Shown piece after piece: positions 32,684 through 33,648 of a DNA stretch of 33,648 nucleotides. The DNA is taken from positions 1 through 33,648 of the forward strand of contig JBJKSD010000008.1 of the NCBI GenBank assembly GCA_046704245.1, written 5' to 3'. This DNA is from UBA660 sp046704245 (GTDB taxonomy: Bacteria; Bacillota_I; Bacilli_A; RF39; UBA660). The notes below the pieces were generated by a model. It searched no databases, was not told where the DNA came from, and was given only the letters and a program-made list of their open reading frames with translations. Positions within the stretch are counted from its first letter, which is position 1. Every line of letters begins with the position of its first letter. Both the position numbers and the translations under genes were made by a program.

Positions 32684-33178
32684 TTATGGGGTATTTTGCG
32701 CCCAATTCAAATCAACTGTAAAAGTAATACTTTTACCTTCTGCTGTTGAACCAGAATCCCATGTTACTACAATTGAAAAGTTAAAAGTGGCTGTTGCTGC
32801 TAATGTTGTATTAGCTATACTTGGAACAGTTACTGTAATATCAGTATCATCAGTGCCAGTAACATCAACTGATTGCAAGATAGCTGCTACATTGCCCATA
32901 TTTTGAACAGTAATATCAATTTGAGCTGTAGCTCCCGGATATTGCATATCGGCTACATCAATTGTTAAGCTCTTCCCTCCTACAGCTACAGTTGCTGTTG
33001 GAGTACATCCAGTTACATTACTAGTTGTAGCAGCTGTAAACTGAATATCGAAAGTTCCCGATGTATTAGCTGTACCTGAGATGGCAAGCGTTTCAGAAAA
33101 TAAAGCATAACCAATACTCAAAAAGAACATGGTAATAATAAGTAAGAAAATATATAGCCTTGTTTTGTTTCTTCTCAT
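32684..33178 (-). CDS. Exported protein with SipW-type signal peptide, paralogue 1
   Basis: 164 residues. The signal has LSIGYALFSETLAISGTANT, the SipW-dependent pattern. The mature part is a beta-rich domain with CTPTATVAVGGKSLTIDVAD, then PGATAQIDITVQNMGNVAAI and TFTVDLNWAQNTP. This resembles TasA/camelysin-like fibre subunits in size and signal, but I see no specific family motif. It has one mature cysteine. It is about 80% identical by eye to the next gene, a tandem duplication. The GGGGAG ribosome binding site lies about 12 bases ahead of the ATG, slightly far. Confidence 0.75.
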   Translation of the reverse strand: MRRNKTRLYIFLLIITMFFLSIGYALFSETLAISGTANTSGTFDIQFTAATTSNVTGCTPTATVAVGGKSLTIDVADMQYPGATAQIDITVQNMGNVAAILQSVDVTGTDDTDITVTVPSIANTTLAATATFNFSIVVTWDSGSTAEGKSITFTVDLNWAQNTP

Positions 33179-33648
33179 TAGTTTCCATAACTCCCCTCTA
33201 CTTCAATAATATATAAACAATTATTAAATATAATTATTTTTAATTATTTTGTTCCCAATTTAAATCAACGGTAAAAGTAACATTTTTACCACCCGTTGTA
33301 GAACTTCCACTCCATGCTACAACAATGGAAAAGTTAAAAGTTGCTGTTGCTGCTAAAGTTGTATTTACTATACTTGGAACAGTTACTGTTAAATCTGGAT
33401 CAGTATTACCAGTAATATCAACCGTCTTTAAGATAGCTGCTACATTGCCCATATTTTGAACAGTAATATCAATTTGAGCTGTAGCACCCGGATATTGTAA
33501 ATTAGCTACATCGATTGTTAAACTTTTACCACCTTCTGCTACCGTTGCTGTTGGGGTACATGCAGTTACATTACTAGTTGTAGCAGCTGTAAATTGAATA
33601 TCAAAACTACCTAAGGTATTTGCTGTACCCGAGATAGCTAGTGTTTCA
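32687..33648. repeat. Tandem duplication of a surface-protein gene (two copies in window)
   Basis: The segments at about 32687-33096 and 33240-33648 align over their full length with high similarity at DNA and protein level (for example PGATAQIDITVQNMGNVAAI and TFNFSIVV are identical). They are separated by about 60 bases plus the first signal-peptide codons. The second copy runs off the window end. Confidence 0.85.
33240..33648 (-). CDS. Exported SipW-type protein, paralogue 2, 5' end cut by window edge
   Basis: 135 residues are visible, open at the window end, beginning ETLAISGTANTLGSFDIQFT, the end of a SipW-type signal region. Its remaining sequence matches its downstream neighbour: ACTPTATVAEGGKSLTIDVA, PGATAQIDITVQNMGNVAAI and TFTVDLNWEQNN. 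Its signal peptide start lies beyond base 33648. Short internal reading from the Met at 33450 would miss half of the protein. It is probably co-transcribed with the four genes after it. Confidence 0.75.
   Translation of the reverse strand, partial: ETLAISGTANTLGSFDIQFTAATTSNVTACTPTATVAEGGKSLTIDVANLQYPGATAQIDITVQNMGNVAAILKTVDITGNTDPDLTVTVPSIVNTTLAATATFNFSIVVAWSGSSTTGGKNVTFTVDLNWEQNN

Noticed and set aside
1..33648. tRNA, rRNA, insertion sequences, integrase or attachment sites
   Set aside because: No cloverleaf, conserved rRNA segment, transposase motif or terminal inverted repeats were recognised on either strand by eye.

Overview
This window comes from a low-GC, Gram-positive bacterium of the Bacilli/Firmicutes type that probably forms endospores. 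The evidence is the AT-rich sequence, near-consensus TTGACA/TATAAT and extended -10 promoters, strong AGGAGG-type ribosome binding sites, a complete Firmicutes-order S10-spc-alpha ribosomal gene block, a four-gene rplM/ECF/truA neighbourhood, and two sporulation genes (spo0A and a SpoIID-type lytic transglycosylase). TGA is a stop codon and tryptophan is TGG, so the code is standard (table 11) and not the Mycoplasma code. The combination resembles uncultured gut Bacilli of the RF39/Erysipelotrichales kind, but that placement is inference.

Layout. Positions 1-6500 form an envelope and accessory region: a truncated cell-wall amidase, an HtrA-type protease behind an Abi/HEPN protein, a zinc-dependent phospholipase C-like protein, a SpoIID-type protein, and a prepilin fused to a seven-repeat beta-propeller. 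Positions 6570-12500 hold rpsI-rplM behind a structured L13 leader, then truA, ecfT, ecfA2, a CvpA-like membrane protein and ecfA1 as one operon, then a short-chain dehydrogenase. Positions 12586-26769 hold the S10-spc-alpha block on the minus strand, from rpsJ to rplQ. It includes secY, adk, map, infA and rpoA, lacks rpmD, and has a TAA codon interrupting map. It is driven by a promoter and a structured leader at 26775-26920. Positions 27024-29377 hold gpmI and spo0A. Positions 29510-33648 hold a surface-protein export locus: two tandem paralogues and a cysteine-rich protein with SipW-type signal peptides, then a multi-membrane-span SipW/ER-type signal peptidase and a DUF5305-like membrane protein, ended by a terminator.

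How they work together. Most of the window is core translation, secretion and nucleotide metabolism. The points that stand out are the SipW-type export locus, the prepilin/beta-propeller fusion, the L3 protein with an 86-residue glutamate-rich tail, the EcfA1 ATPase with altered Q- and H-loops, the map nonsense codon, and the two ribosomal leader RNAs. No tRNA, rRNA, CRISPR array or transposase was seen. No gene-free stretch exceeds 300 bases; the longest, 26770-27023, holds the rpsJ promoter and leader and the gpmI terminator.
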